A model generated the notes under the pieces. It did not search any database. It worked only from the letters and a program-made list of their open reading frames with translations, and was not told the origin of the DNA. Shown one piece after another: positions 15,663-25,116 of a stretch of DNA of 41,498 bases. Position 1 is the stretch's first letter, and the number at the start of each line of letters is the position of its first letter. The DNA lies in contig JARIBW010000011.1 in the NCBI GenBank assembly GCA_029264355.1, positions 1-41,498 on the forward strand, in the 5' to 3' direction. The stretch comes from Collinsella sp. (lineage in GTDB: Bacteria; Actinomycetota; Coriobacteriia; Coriobacteriales; Coriobacteriaceae). Both the position numbers and the translations under genes were made by a program.

Positions 15663-17990
15663 TCAATGGGCACCCGCCCCCAATCGAGACGTTTTGAGAC
15701 GCAAGGCGTTGCCCACCACGCACAGGCTCGACAGGCTCATGGCCGCGGCGCCGAACATGGGGGAGAGCTGCCAACCGAGCAGCGGGTAGAACACGCCGGC
15801 GGCGAGCGGGATGCCGAGGGCGTTGTAGAACAGGGCCCAGAACAGATCCTGCTTGATGTTGCGGATGACGGCGCGGGAGAGCTCGATGGCGCGCGGGACG
15901 TCCATGAGGTCGCTTTTCATGAGGATCACGTCGGCACCCTCTTTGGCCACGTCGGCGCCTGCGCCGATCGCCAGCCCCACGTCGGCGCGTGCCAGGGCGG
16001 GGGAGTCGTTGATGCCGTCCCCCACCATGGCGACCGTCTGACCGCCTTCTTGCAGCTCGCGCACCACGCGCTCCTTGTCGGCGGGCATGACGCCGGCGAT
16101 GACCTCGTCCACGCCGACTTTGGCGGCGATGGCGCGCGCGGTGGTCTCGTTGTCGCCCGTGAGCATGATGGTCCGGATGCCGAGCGCGCCAAGCTCGGCT
16201 ATGGCCGCGCCGCTCGTGGCCTTGACGTCATCGGCGACTGCTATGACGCCCACGAGCTCGCCGTTCTTGGCGAAGAGCAACGGTGTCTTGCCGGCGCGGG
16301 CGAGCTCGTCCAGGACGGCTCGATCGATATCAACCCCCAGCTCGTCCATGAGCGCGGCGTTGCCGGCGGCGATCGCGTTGGCGCCCTCGCGCGCCGTCAC
16401 GCCGCGTCCGGGGATGGCCGTGAAGTCCTGGACGGTGCGGGCCACGATGCCCAGCTCCTCGGCCCGCGCCATGATGGCCTCGGCGAGCGGGTGCTCGCTT
16501 CCGCGTTCGAGGGCGGCTGCGAGTTTGATGAGGGCCCTCTCGCCCACGATGGGCGAGCCGTCTGCGCGACGGGCGGGCATGACGTCTGTCACGACCGGCT
16601 TGCCCGCGGTGATGGTCCCCGTCTTGTCGAGGACCACGGCGCCGACGCCGTGCAGCGCCTCGAGCGCCTCGGCGCTCTTGAACAAGATGCCCATCTCGGC
16701 GCCGCGCCCGGTTCCCACCATGATCGCGACGGGCGTGGCGAGCCCCAGGGCGCACGGGCAGCTGATGACCACGACGGCGACGGCCGAGGTGAGGGCCTCG
16801 TTCACGTTGCCGCCCGTTGCGAAGAGCCACGCGACGAAGGTGATGGCGGCGATGGCCAGCACGGCGGGCACGAACACGCCGGCGACCTTGTCGGCCAGGC
16901 GGGCGATGGGGGCCTTGGTGGCGTTGGCGTCTTCGACCAGGCGGATGATGCGCGCGAGGTCGGTGTCGGCGCCTACGCGCGTGGCGCGGAAGGCGAAGGA
17001 CCCGGTGCGGTTGACGGTGGCGGCGCTCACGGTGTCTCCCTCGCGCTTCTCCACCGGCATGGACTCGCCGGTCAGCATGCTCTCGTCCACGGCCGAGGAG
17101 CCCTCCAGCACCACGCCGTCGACGGGAATCGCCTCGCCCGGGCGCACCAGGACGGTCTGACCGAGTTGGATATCGTTGGCGTTGACGGTGATCTGCGCAC
17201 CGTCCTCTCCCACGACCGTCGCGGTCTTGGGGGCGAGGTCGATGAGGCGCTCGATGGCGCTTCCCGTCTTGGACTTGCTGCGCGTCTCCATGTACTTGCC
17301 CACGGTGACCAGCGCCAGGATGGTGCCCGCGCTTTCGAGGTAGAGGTTGTCCATGCCGACCATGTGCGCGGTGTGCACGTCGCCCGCGGTGAGCGCGGCT
17401 GCGATGCGGTAGATGCCGACGATCGACCAGCCGATGCTCGCAGCCGACCCGATGGCGATGAGGGCGTCCATGGTGGGGGCGCCGTGGATGAGCGATTTGA
17501 ACCCGTTGATGAAGTACGAGTCGTTGACGTAGACGATGGGGGCGAGCAGGAGCAGCTCGGTGAGCGCCACGTTCATGATGTTCTCGGGGGCACCGAGAAC
17601 CGCGGGAAGCGGCCAGCCGAGCATGTGGCCCATGCCGAGGTAGAACAACGGTATGAGGAAGGCGATGGACACGGTGAGGCGCCCGCGCATGGAGCGCGCC
17701 TGAGCCTCGAGCTTCTTGGTGGGGGATTCCAGGCGCGCCGCTCGCGCGGGGGCGCTGGGGGCTGTGCCCGCGCCCGTGTCGACGGGGGAGGCGGCGTAGC
17801 CCGCACGGTCGACGGCGGCGCAGATCGCGTCGGCGTCGACCGCACCGTCGTCGTAGTCGACGGCCATGGAGCCGGCGAGTAGATTCACGGCAACGTTCGT
17901 GACGCCTTCGAGGTTGCAGACGGCGCGATCGACATGCGCCTGACACGCCGCGCAGGTCATGCCGCGCACATCGAATGTCTGATGAGCCAT
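15663..17990 (-). CDS. copA: copper-exporting P1B-type ATPase
   Basis: This 775-residue ATPase pumps Cu(I) out of the cell. Motifs in order: one N-terminal HMA domain with GMTCAAC (10-16), transmembrane helices from about 105, TGES (307-310), the ion-binding CPC (411-413), the phosphorylated DKTGT (455-459), the SEHPL signature (498-502), TGDN, GDGIND (657-662), and final helices with the YN and MSLSS motifs of the Cu(I) subgroup. AAAGGAGC precedes the ATG at 17990. It is the first gene of copA-copZ-csoR. A gap of about 120 bases with a REP-like repeat separates it from copZ. Confidence 0.96.
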   Translation of the reverse strand: MAHQTFDVRGMTCAACQAHVDRAVCNLEGVTNVAVNLLAGSMAVDYDDGAVDADAICAAVDRAGYAASPVDTGAGTAPSAPARAARLESPTKKLEAQARSMRGRLTVSIAFLIPLFYLGMGHMLGWPLPAVLGAPENIMNVALTELLLLAPIVYVNDSYFINGFKSLIHGAPTMDALIAIGSAASIGWSIVGIYRIAAALTAGDVHTAHMVGMDNLYLESAGTILALVTVGKYMETRSKSKTGSAIERLIDLAPKTATVVGEDGAQITVNANDIQLGQTVLVRPGEAIPVDGVVLEGSSAVDESMLTGESMPVEKREGDTVSAATVNRTGSFAFRATRVGADTDLARIIRLVEDANATKAPIARLADKVAGVFVPAVLAIAAITFVAWLFATGGNVNEALTSAVAVVVISCPCALGLATPVAIMVGTGRGAEMGILFKSAEALEALHGVGAVVLDKTGTITAGKPVVTDVMPARRADGSPIVGERALIKLAAALERGSEHPLAEAIMARAEELGIVARTVQDFTAIPGRGVTAREGANAIAAGNAALMDELGVDIDRAVLDELARAGKTPLLFAKNGELVGVIAVADDVKATSGAAIAELGALGIRTIMLTGDNETTARAIAAKVGVDEVIAGVMPADKERVVRELQEGGQTVAMVGDGINDSPALARADVGLAIGAGADVAKEGADVILMKSDLMDVPRAIELSRAVIRNIKQDLFWALFYNALGIPLAAGVFYPLLGWQLSPMFGAAAMSLSSLCVVGNALRLKTSRLGAGAH

Positions 17991-18022
17991 GTGAAGCTCC
18001 TTTCATAGCATTATCTGATTCC

Positions 18023-18050
18023 ATTATACCCCACCCCCCAGGGGTGTCCA
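18023..18050 (-). promoter_or_regulatory. copper promoter with CsoR operator in the spacer
   Basis: On the minus strand, TGGACA (18045-18050) and a perfect TATAAT (18023-18028) are spaced by 16 bases. The spacer, with its edges, forms the palindrome TACCCCACCCCCCAGGGGTG on the plus strand (18027-18046). This resembles the GC-rich CsoR operator type, with CCCC and GGGG half-sites. A bound repressor would sit between the -35 and -10 elements and block polymerase. The start codon of copA is about 30 bases beyond the -10. Confidence 0.7.
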
Positions 18051-18063
18051 CCATCCCCGGCGT

Positions 18064-18182
18064 GCAATTGGGGACGGGTACAAATTGCGCGTTCAGTTGG
18101 GGGCGGGTACAAATTGCGCGCGCGATGCGAGGGATGGCGACCTGTCGAGCAGATGTGTAATTTGCACCCGTTCCTCAATCGC
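18064..18182. repeat. cluster of three REP-like repeats
   Basis: Two direct copies lie at 18064-18088 and 18094-18117. Both carry GGGNCGGGTACAAATTGC; the first has paired GCAATT/AATTGC ends. A third, degenerate, inverted copy lies at 18157-18182. They match the repeat between copA and copZ at 15577-15603. The cluster fills the divergent gap between copA and the DEAD-box helicase gene. Confidence 0.6.
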
Positions 18183-18375
18183 GGGCGTGCAGCCCGTATA
18201 CTTGCCCGTGGTGGAATCTGCTCCACGTGTTCGCGCTCATGCCGTTGGCGGACACGCTCCACCGCGCGGACCGGCCCGCGTACCATTTGTGCATATCGAC
18301 CCCACAGCGCGGACGGTTTGGCGAGCGCACCCATGTCGGGTGTCGCTGCTGTTTGCCGCGCGGAAATGGACCATC

Positions 18376-20235
18376 TTGACTTCCACCAGCACCACTGAAT
18401 TCGATACGACTCCTTCCGGGGCCGCCGTCCCGTCTTTCGCCGACCTCGGCCTTTCCGACGAGGTCCTCTCCGCCGTCGCCGACATGGGCTACACCGCCCC
18501 GACGCCGGTTCAGGCGGCTTCGATCCCGCACGCCCTCGATGGGGAGGACGTCCTCGCCGCCGCCCAGACGGGCACGGGCAAGACGGCCGCCTTCCTGCTC
18601 CCCACCATGAACAACCTGCCTCACGTGCCCCGTTCCCGCGCCCGTGGCCGTGTCGCCGCCCAGGGCCCGCTCATGCTCGTCATCACGCCCACGCGCGAGC
18701 TCGCCCAGCAGATCGAGGAGGTCTGCCGCGCGATCGCTCGCCGGACCGGGCACACGAGCGTCACCGTGGTGGGCGGCGTGAGTTATAACCCGCAGCGCGA
18801 CAAGCTCAAGCGCGGCTGCGATATCCTCATCGCCACCCCGGGTCGCTTGCAAGATCTCATCGATCAGGGCGCCTGTTCCCTCGACCAGGTCCAGGTTCTC
18901 GTCCTGGACGAGGCGGATCGCATGCTCGACATGGGCTTTTTGCCCGCCGTGCGCCGCATCGTCGGTTACACGCGCGACGATCGCCAGACCCTGCTGTTCT
19001 CCGCGACCCTGGATGAGCAGGCCGTGGGCTCCATCACCGACTTGGTGACCGATCCCGCGCGAGTCGAGATCGCGCCCGTCACCTCAACGGCCGACACGGT
19101 TGAGCAGTATGTGTTGCCGGTGTCGCCGGAATCTAAGAACGCGCTGCTTGCGAGCGTTCTCAAGCGCGAGGGCTCGAGCCGCGTCATCGTCTTCTGCCGC
19201 ACCAAGCACCGCGCCGACGCCTGCAGTCGCCGCTTGGCCCGCGCCGGCATCACCTGCGCCGCCATCCACGGCGATCGTAGCCAGGCCCAGCGCGAGCGCG
19301 CCCTCAAGGCCTTCCGCTCCGGGGAGTGCGACGTGCTGGTGGCCACGGACGTCCTCGCCCGCGGCATCGACATATCCGATGTCCGCTACGTGGTGAACTT
19401 CGACGTTCCCGAGGACCCGGTCGACTACATCCACCGCATCGGCCGCACGGGCCGTGCCGGCGAGGAGGGCTGGTCGCTGACGTTCGTGACCGTCGACGAC
19501 GTGGACGGGTTCTACGATATCGAGGCCCTCATGGGCAAGACCGCCGAGATCTTCGATGCCGACGGACTTGAGCTCGGGTCCCATGTCCCCGAGGTCGACC
19601 CTGATCGCGTTCCCGCGAAGGCGCCCGCCGGCAAGAAGGAGAAGAAGCGCCGTCGCAAGGCCACGGCCCGCGCGAAGGCCGCGCGCTCCGGTGGTTCCGA
19701 GCGCCCCGATGCGGCCCCGACTGCCTCCAAGGGGGCCAAGGAGGACGCCCCAAAGCCCTCGCGTCGCAAGCGCTCGGGCAAGACTCGCGTCCGTGCGGAG
19801 GAGGCTTCCGAGTCCGTTGAGCTCCTGACCGCGTCCGAGATTCGCGGTGAACGCGCCGCGGCGCAAGACCGTCCCTCTTCCAGGACCTCCAAGAAGGGCG
19901 GCGCCCGTTCCGGCGGCCTTGCCAACGGTCGCAAGCGCGAGGACGATCGCCCCCGCTCCGACCGGCAGGGTCGTGACGATCGTCGTCGCTCCGGTCGAGA
20001 GGGCCGAGCCGACCGTCCCCGCCCGGATCGCGGTGACTCCGCCCGTAGCCATGGCTCCCGCTCCAGTCGCGATGCCTGGCGCAATTACGACGAACCCTCC
20101 GAGCGCCGCGGCCGTGGCGGCCGAGGCGGTAAGTCCGGGAATTACGCACGCGGGGGCCGTGGTGGCTCCTCTGAGCAGGGATCGGGCGCCCCGCGCTCCA
20201 GCCGTCGCCCGGGAGACCGCGGCGGACGCAGGTAG
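18376..20235 (+). CDS. DEAD-box RNA helicase
   Basis: An ATP-dependent RNA helicase of about 619 residues. Motifs: PTPVQ (Q motif, 42-46), AQTGTGKT (63-70), PTRELA, DEAD (178-181), SAT (209-211), ARGIDI and HRIGRTGR (353-360). The last 200 residues are a low-complexity basic tail rich in K, R, G and S, which ends in RGG-like repeats typical of RNA-binding extensions in cold-shock or ribosome-assembly helicases. The start is uncertain. I favour TTG at 18376 (LTSTSTTEFD) because family homology begins soon after. A GTG at 18340 is the alternative, and neither has a strong ribosome site. It is a single gene with its own terminator. Confidence 0.92.
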   Translation: MTSTSTTEFDTTPSGAAVPSFADLGLSDEVLSAVADMGYTAPTPVQAASIPHALDGEDVLAAAQTGTGKTAAFLLPTMNNLPHVPRSRARGRVAAQGPLMLVITPTRELAQQIEEVCRAIARRTGHTSVTVVGGVSYNPQRDKLKRGCDILIATPGRLQDLIDQGACSLDQVQVLVLDEADRMLDMGFLPAVRRIVGYTRDDRQTLLFSATLDEQAVGSITDLVTDPARVEIAPVTSTADTVEQYVLPVSPESKNALLASVLKREGSSRVIVFCRTKHRADACSRRLARAGITCAAIHGDRSQAQRERALKAFRSGECDVLVATDVLARGIDISDVRYVVNFDVPEDPVDYIHRIGRTGRAGEEGWSLTFVTVDDVDGFYDIEALMGKTAEIFDADGLELGSHVPEVDPDRVPAKAPAGKKEKKRRRKATARAKAARSGGSERPDAAPTASKGAKEDAPKPSRRKRSGKTRVRAEEASESVELLTASEIRGERAAAQDRPSSRTSKKGGARSGGLANGRKREDDRPRSDRQGRDDRRRSGREGRADRPRPDRGDSARSHGSRSSRDAWRNYDEPSERRGRGGRGGKSGNYARGGRGGSSEQGSGAPRSSRRPGDRGGRR

Positions 20236-20550
20236 CGAGGGCGGCTGCCGGCGGCGCCTCCTGGTTTCTCGCGGGCTTGTCCGCCTGGATCGCGGCGATC
20301 GATAAAGGCATCCCTTTCACCATGATGGGTTCTTCGTGGTGGAAGGGGTGCCTTTTTGCATATCGGGCCTGGCGGCCGATCTTTCGAGCTGCATGTTTCA
20401 GATGCGTCGGGTTTCGTTTGGGAACTCAGTCGAATTCGCTCGGGGCATCGTTCAGATGCGCTGCCGCCATGTTCGCCGCGGGGTCTTCTCCGCGCTCCCG
20501 CACCCGTAGTCTTGATGGTGATGCGAACGGGCAAGGTGAAGGGAGCACCC
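20236..20550. other. intergenic region after the helicase gene
   Basis: 315 bases. The first part contains the helicase terminator (20304-20357). The remainder, about 190 bases, should hold the promoter of the next gene. I see no convincing -35/-10 pair and no small gene there. Confidence 0.4.
20304..20357 (+). terminator. terminator of the DEAD-box helicase gene
   Basis: AAAGGCATCCCTTTCACCAT (20304-20323) pairs with 20336-20355 with few mismatches around a 12-base loop. A run of five T ends the right arm at 20353-20357. This is a classic intrinsic terminator about 70 bases after the stop codon. Confidence 0.8.
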
Positions 20551-21237
20551 ATGGCAGATCCGGCTGAGATCGAGAGGGAGGTCGCCCAGATGGCGGAGTA
20601 TTGGGGCGAGCGAAGAGAGAGGTGGAGGGACGCGGCCGCCGAAGAATTCGAGCGTATCGTCATGCCCGCCTGCCTATACGGCCCCGAGCAGGATTTTCGA
20701 CGACTTCAGATGGTCAATATGTGCTTCACCGAATGGGTGCTGTTCGAGCGCCCGTCGCACGAGGGCAAGACACCGCTGCAGCTGTATATCGAAACGCCGC
20801 CGGAGGGCACTTCCGCATGTGCGCTCGATCACTTGAGGCAGATCGAGGAGACGCAGTTTTTCGCGCGCTTCGCCATACTCGACAAGGAGCCGGTCTCCGG
20901 TCGGGCGACGTTGCTCGATGTGGGGAATGATCGTCGCTACGAGGTGCACGATGGCGCGTTGTGCAAAAATGCGCGTTGGAGAAATGGGACCATCGCGGAG
21001 CGCATCGCATGCGTGGATGGCTCGTGGCAGGTAGTCGGACAGGTTCACCTGTACGATCGAGCCGCCCCCGATGCGAATCGCGTGGATGGACCCGGCGCCT
21101 TGCGTCCGGATGACCTTCGTGCGGGGGAGATGCACGACGTGGGGCTGTTCCTGCGCTTGGTGCGAGATGTCCTCGGCGTCGACGGCCGATACGCCCCCAC
21201 CCTATCCGTGATATCGGTGGAGGGGGATGCGAAATGA
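20551..21237 (+). CDS. hypothetical protein
   Basis: A 228-residue soluble protein that I do not recognise. It has an acidic, helical N-terminus (AEIEREVAQMAEYWGERRERW) and then a region with FTEWVLFERP and TPLQLYIE. No signal peptide, membrane segment or metal motif is evident. The ATG at 20551 follows AAGGGAG. The frame is open for 65 codons more, but those are of poor composition. It lies about 120 bases before two DegV genes on the same strand, so it could share their transcription, but nothing else links them. Confidence 0.7.
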   Translation: MADPAEIEREVAQMAEYWGERRERWRDAAAEEFERIVMPACLYGPEQDFRRLQMVNMCFTEWVLFERPSHEGKTPLQLYIETPPEGTSACALDHLRQIEETQFFARFAILDKEPVSGRATLLDVGNDRRYEVHDGALCKNARWRNGTIAERIACVDGSWQVVGQVHLYDRAAPDANRVDGPGALRPDDLRAGEMHDVGLFLRLVRDVLGVDGRYAPTLSVISVEGDAK

Positions 21238-21358
21238 GGTTCGAAATATCCGCTATGTGAATCCCTCGAGCGGTTTTCATGGGGTGTGTGTGAGGGTGTT
21301 CGTCGGATGGTACGGTTCTGCGGATTATTTGCGCTACCTGCTCGTTTGGAGTGAGTTC

Positions 21359-22222
21359 ATGTCCGTTCGCATCATCACGGATTCCGGCTCTGAGTACAAG
21401 TCGTCCGATCACCCCGTTCTCGATGTCGTGCCGTTGACGGTCGCGTTCGGCGACGATGTGTACCGCGAGGGCGTGGATATCACCTACGACCAGTTCTACG
21501 AAATGCTCGCCGAGCGTGAGGAGTTTCCCAGCAGCGGGCAGGCGACGCCGTTTCTGTTTCAGGAGGCCCTCGAGCGCGCCCGCGAGGCGGGTGAGGACGT
21601 GGTGGTCATCACCATGTCCAGCCGTCTGTCGGGAACGTACCAAAACGCATGCATGGCGGCCGCCGCCGCCCGCGAGGCGGGGCTCGAGACCGTGCGCGTC
21701 GTCGACAGCCTGAGCATGACGCTCGGCGAGCGAATCGTGGTGCAGTACGCGCTGCACTTGGTCGATGAGGGGCTTGGGGCCAATGAGATCGCCGACGCCT
21801 TGGAAGCGGCGGTACCCCGCGTGCACATCTTCGGCTTGGTGGACACCCTCGAGTATCTCAAGCGGGGAGGGCGCATCTCCGCCGCCGCGGGCGCGGTGGG
21901 CGAGCTGCTTTCCATCAAGCCCGTGATCACCGTGACGGACGGTGAAGTCATCGTGCTGGGCAAGGCACGTGGATCGAAGAAGGGCCGTTCCTTGTTGCAT
22001 CGGGAGATCGATAGGGTCGGCGGCATCGATTTCGGCATGCCCGGGGCATTGGGCTATTCGGGTCTTTCGGACGAGATGCTGCGCAGGTACCTCGAGGAAT
22101 ACCGCAGCGTGTGGGAGGGTGACATCGCCGAAGACGATCTTCCGATTTCCCAGGTCGGAGCCGCAATCGGCGTGCACGTGGGTCCCGGCGGCATCGCGGT
22201 CGCCTTCTTTTCCCCCGCCTAG
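21359..22222 (+). CDS. DegV family fatty-acid-binding protein (1)
   Basis: This 287-residue DegV protein is the type now known in Gram-positives as FakB. FakB presents a fatty acid to the kinase FakA, which makes acyl-phosphate for phospholipid synthesis. Family marks are VRIITDSGSE at the start, FPSSGQATP, MSSRLSGTYQNA (acyl-binding serines), LEYLKRGGRISAAAG, LSIKPVI and the C-terminal HVGPGGIAVAF. The ATG at 21359 has TGGAG upstream. A close paralogue follows after 96 bases. FakA itself is not in the window. Confidence 0.9.
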   Translation: MSVRIITDSGSEYKSSDHPVLDVVPLTVAFGDDVYREGVDITYDQFYEMLAEREEFPSSGQATPFLFQEALERAREAGEDVVVITMSSRLSGTYQNACMAAAAAREAGLETVRVVDSLSMTLGERIVVQYALHLVDEGLGANEIADALEAAVPRVHIFGLVDTLEYLKRGGRISAAAGAVGELLSIKPVITVTDGEVIVLGKARGSKKGRSLLHREIDRVGGIDFGMPGALGYSGLSDEMLRRYLEEYRSVWEGDIAEDDLPISQVGAAIGVHVGPGGIAVAFFSPA

Positions 22223-22270
22223 GACTTGCGCAGCGACAATGTGAATGTCTGATGATGTCGTGAGATAGCG

Positions 22271-22293
22271 GTACACTTTCGCGGAAACTGTAC
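22271..22293. promoter_or_regulatory. near-palindrome upstream of second degV gene
   Basis: GTACACTTTCGCGGAAACTGTAC is almost its own reverse complement, with a half-site GTACACT that recurs at 22290-22296. It lies about 25 bases before the ribosome site of the second DegV gene, in the 96-base gap between the paralogues. It could be an operator, and no regulator can be assigned. Confidence 0.35.
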
Positions 22294-22318
22294 ACTAAAT
22301 ACCCTGAAAGGGGATATG

Positions 22319-23176
22319 ATGGCCGTCCGCATCATCACCGATTCCGGCTCCGATTGCCTGCCGGGCGAACACCCGAACCTCGATGTTTTGCCACTCTCCA
22401 TCGCGTTCGGCGAGACGACTTACAAAGCCGATGTCGATCTCACGCGCGAGCGATTTTACGAGCTGCTCGTCGAGCGCGATGAATTCCCGACGACCGGACA
22501 GGTCAATCCCTATGCCTTCTCGCAGGCGATCTCCCGCGCGCGGGAGGCGGGCGACGACGTGGTGATCCTGGCGCTTTCGAGTAAGCTGTCCGGCACGTAT
22601 CAGAGCGCCGTCACGGCCGCCTCTCAGGTAGATGGGTCCACCGAAGTTCATGTCGTCGACACCAAGAGCGTCACGGTCGGTCAGCACATCCTGGTCGATT
22701 ACGCGCTCCGCCTGGTCGAGGAGGGCCGTTCGGCCGCCGAGGTGGCCGCAGCCGTCGAGGCCGCCGCGGACCGCGTCTGCCTGATCGGCTTGCTCGACAC
22801 CCTCGAGTACTTGAAGCGCGGCGGCCGCATCTCCGCCGCCGCGGGTACTTTGGGGGAGATGCTATCCATCAAGCCGGTCATCACCGTCTCCGATGGGGAA
22901 ATCGCGGTCCTGGGAAAGGCCCGTGGCTCCAAGAACGGTCGCAATTTACTGCGTCAGCAGATCGAGAGCGCGGGCGGCATCGATTTCGACATGCCCGTCA
23001 TGGTCGGCTATAGCGGTCTTTCCGATAAGCTCTTGCGCAAGTACCTCGAGGACAGCCGCTCTGTGTGGGAGGGCGGTATCGCCGAGCAGGACATCCCCTC
23101 CATCCTGGTCGGTGCGACCATCGGGGCGCACGTCGGCCCCGGCGCCATCGCGGTGGCGCACTTCAAGAAGGCATAG
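22319..23176 (+). CDS. DegV family fatty-acid-binding protein (2)
   Basis: This second DegV/FakB-type protein, 285 residues, is clearly a tandem paralogue of the preceding one. Matching segments are VRIITDSGSD, FPTTGQVNP, LSSKLSGTYQSA, LEYLKRGGRISAAAG, LSIKPVITV, KARGSKNGR and HVGPGAIAVAHF. The copies differ in the residues that would line the acyl pocket, so they may prefer different fatty acids, as FakB1 and FakB2 do in staphylococci. Of two adjacent ATG codons I chose 22319, because AAAGGGG is then five bases away rather than two. Confidence 0.9.
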   Translation: MAVRIITDSGSDCLPGEHPNLDVLPLSIAFGETTYKADVDLTRERFYELLVERDEFPTTGQVNPYAFSQAISRAREAGDDVVILALSSKLSGTYQSAVTAASQVDGSTEVHVVDTKSVTVGQHILVDYALRLVEEGRSAAEVAAAVEAAADRVCLIGLLDTLEYLKRGGRISAAAGTLGEMLSIKPVITVSDGEIAVLGKARGSKNGRNLLRQQIESAGGIDFDMPVMVGYSGLSDKLLRKYLEDSRSVWEGGIAEQDIPSILVGATIGAHVGPGAIAVAHFKKA

Positions 23177-23346
23177 CCCTTTTCCAGATGCCCGCCGGCT
23201 GCACGGACCCCTCCTGCGGTCGGGATGGTCGGAGCCGCGGGTGAGGGCTGTTCTCCCATCGTTTTGGGGAGGGCGGCGGAGCTGACCGCGCCTGCTAGCG
23301 GTAGAATGGTGACGTACGCGCATGCAGCCATCTAAGGAGGACGCAC

Positions 23347-25038
23347 ATGGCGATTTTCGCTCCCATCGATGCAACCGAGACCCCCGAGTGGGCGGTTCTT
23401 CAGAAGCACCACGACGAACTCGTGGAGAAAGGCATCAGCCTGAAGGATTGGTTCGCCTCCGATCCCGACCGCGTTGAGAAGCTCAGCTATCGGGCCGGTG
23501 ATCTGTACTTCGATCTGTCCAAGAACCTCGTCACCGATGAGACGCTCAGGTTGCTCGTGGACTTGGGTCGCGCCTGCGGCATCGAAGAGCGCCGTGACGC
23601 CATGTTCTCCGGCGAGCACATCAACACCACGGAGGACCGCGCCGTTTTGCACACCGCCCTCCGTCGCCCCGCTGAGCAGAAGGGCGAGCTCATCGTCGAC
23701 GGTCAGGACGTCGTTGCCGATGTCCACGAGGTCCTCGATCGCATGTACGCCTTTGCCGATCGCGTCCGCTCCGGTGAGTGGACGGGCGTCAGCGGTAAGA
23801 AGATCGAGCATGTGGTCTCCATCGGCATCGGTGGCTCCGACCTCGGCCCTGTTATGGTCTACGAGGCCATGAGGCCCTATCTCGACGCCGGTATCGATTG
23901 CCGCTACATCTCCAATATCGACCCGAATGACATGGCCGAGAAGGTGAAGGGCCTCGATGCCGAGACCACGCTCGTCATCATCGTCTCCAAGACGTTCACC
24001 ACGCTCGAGACCCTGACCAACGCGCGCGAGGTCAAGGCTTGGATGCTCGGGCAGCTCCGTGCTTGCGGGGCCGTCGACGGCAGCGTGGAACAGGACGCCG
24101 AGGCCATCGCCAAGCATTTCGTCGCCGTCTCCACCGCCCTGGACCTCGTCGCAGATTTCGGCATCGACCCTGAGAACGCCTTCGGCTTTTGGAATTGGGT
24201 CGGCGGCCGCTACTCCGTTGATTCCGCCGTCGGCCTGTCGCTCATCATCGCCCTCGGGCCTGAGCGCTTCCAGCAGTTCCTGGCGGGCTTCCGAGCTATC
24301 GACGAGTACTTCGAGAGCACGCCGCTCGAGGAGAACGTGGTTGCGCTCATGGGTCTCATGAACGTCTGGTACGTCAACTTCTTCGGTGCCGACACGCATG
24401 CCGTCCTGCCCTATACGCAGTACCTGCACCGGTTCCCGGCTTACTTGCAGCAGCTCACGATGGAGTCCAACGGCAAGCACGTCCGTTGGGACGGCACGCC
24501 TGTCACCTGTCATACCGGCGAGGTTTTCTGGGGTGAGCCCGGCACCAATGGCCAGCATGCGTTCTATCAGTTGATGCATCAGGGCAGCGTCGTGGTTCCC
24601 GCCGACTTCATCGCCTTCGCCAATACCGCCAACCCCTCCGTCGATGAGGGCCAGGATGTGCACGAGCTGTTCCTGGGCAACTTCCTTGCTCAGACCAAGG
24701 CCCTCGCATTCGGCAAGACGGCCGATGAGGTCCGCGCCGAGGGAACGCCCGAGCAGATCGTCCCCGCTCGCGTGTTCGAGGGTAACCGCCCCACGACCTC
24801 TATTTTCGGCGACACGTTGACCCCGTTCGCCCTCGGCGAGCTCATCGCCGTGTACGAGCACATCACATTCGTTCAGGGTACCGTTTGGGGTATCGACTCC
24901 TATGATCAGTGGGGTGTCGAGCTCGGCAAGCAGCTTGCCAAGCAGATCACCCCGGCGTTCCATGACGATGAGGCGCTTGCCGCGCAGGATGCCTCCACCA
25001 AGGCATTGATCGAGTTCTACCGCGCGACGCGCAGGTAG
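23347..25038 (+). CDS. pgi: glucose-6-phosphate isomerase
   Basis: It interconverts glucose 6-phosphate and fructose 6-phosphate in glycolysis and gluconeogenesis. The 563-residue length fits the large PGI type. Motifs: [11 protein letters not shown] (158-168), SKTFTTLET (214-222), the PROSITE-like signature VGGRYS (285-290), [10 protein letters not shown] and EGNRPTTS. A strong TAAGGAGG stands before the ATG at 23347. A possible -10 TAGAAT lies at 23302-23307. It is monocistronic. Glucose 6-phosphate made by the deglycase locus downstream would enter glycolysis through this enzyme. Confidence 0.96.
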   Translation: MAIFAPIDATETPEWAVLQKHHDELVEKGISLKDWFASDPDRVEKLSYRAGDLYFDLSKNLVTDETLRLLVDLGRACGIEERRDAMFSGEHINTTEDRAVLHTALRRPAEQKGELIVDGQDVVADVHEVLDRMYAFADRVRSGEWTGVSGKKIEHVVSIGIGGSDLGPVMVYEAMRPYLDAGIDCRYISNIDPNDMAEKVKGLDAETTLVIIVSKTFTTLETLTNAREVKAWMLGQLRACGAVDGSVEQDAEAIAKHFVAVSTALDLVADFGIDPENAFGFWNWVGGRYSVDSAVGLSLIIALGPERFQQFLAGFRAIDEYFESTPLEENVVALMGLMNVWYVNFFGADTHAVLPYTQYLHRFPAYLQQLTMESNGKHVRWDGTPVTCHTGEVFWGEPGTNGQHAFYQLMHQGSVVVPADFIAFANTANPSVDEGQDVHELFLGNFLAQTKALAFGKTADEVRAEGTPEQIVPARVFEGNRPTTSIFGDTLTPFALGELIAVYEHITFVQGTVWGIDSYDQWGVELGKQLAKQITPAFHDDEALAAQDASTKALIEFYRATRR

Positions 25039-25086
25039 GCACGTGATCGCGCTCGATCTGAGAGCGAGTTCGAGCGTCAATCTGAG

Positions 25087-25115
25087 GAAGGCCCCCGGTT
25101 TGTCCGGGGGCCTTC
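25087..25115. terminator. shared terminator hairpin of convergent genes
   Basis: GAAGGCCCCCGG (25087-25098) pairs perfectly with 25104-25115 over a five-base loop. It lies between the ends of pgi and of the large helicase gene, and the right arm stops two bases before the helicase stop codon. There is no long U-run on either side, so its termination strength is uncertain. Confidence 0.6.
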
Positions 25116-25116
25116 G

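Noticed and set aside
15627-17882. A 751-codon open frame on the plus strand
   Set aside because: It is the complement of copA and rich in H, G, D and R. The copA motifs on the other strand are unambiguous.
23332-25080. A 582-codon open frame on the minus strand
   Set aside because: It is antisense to pgi and has no recognisable motif.
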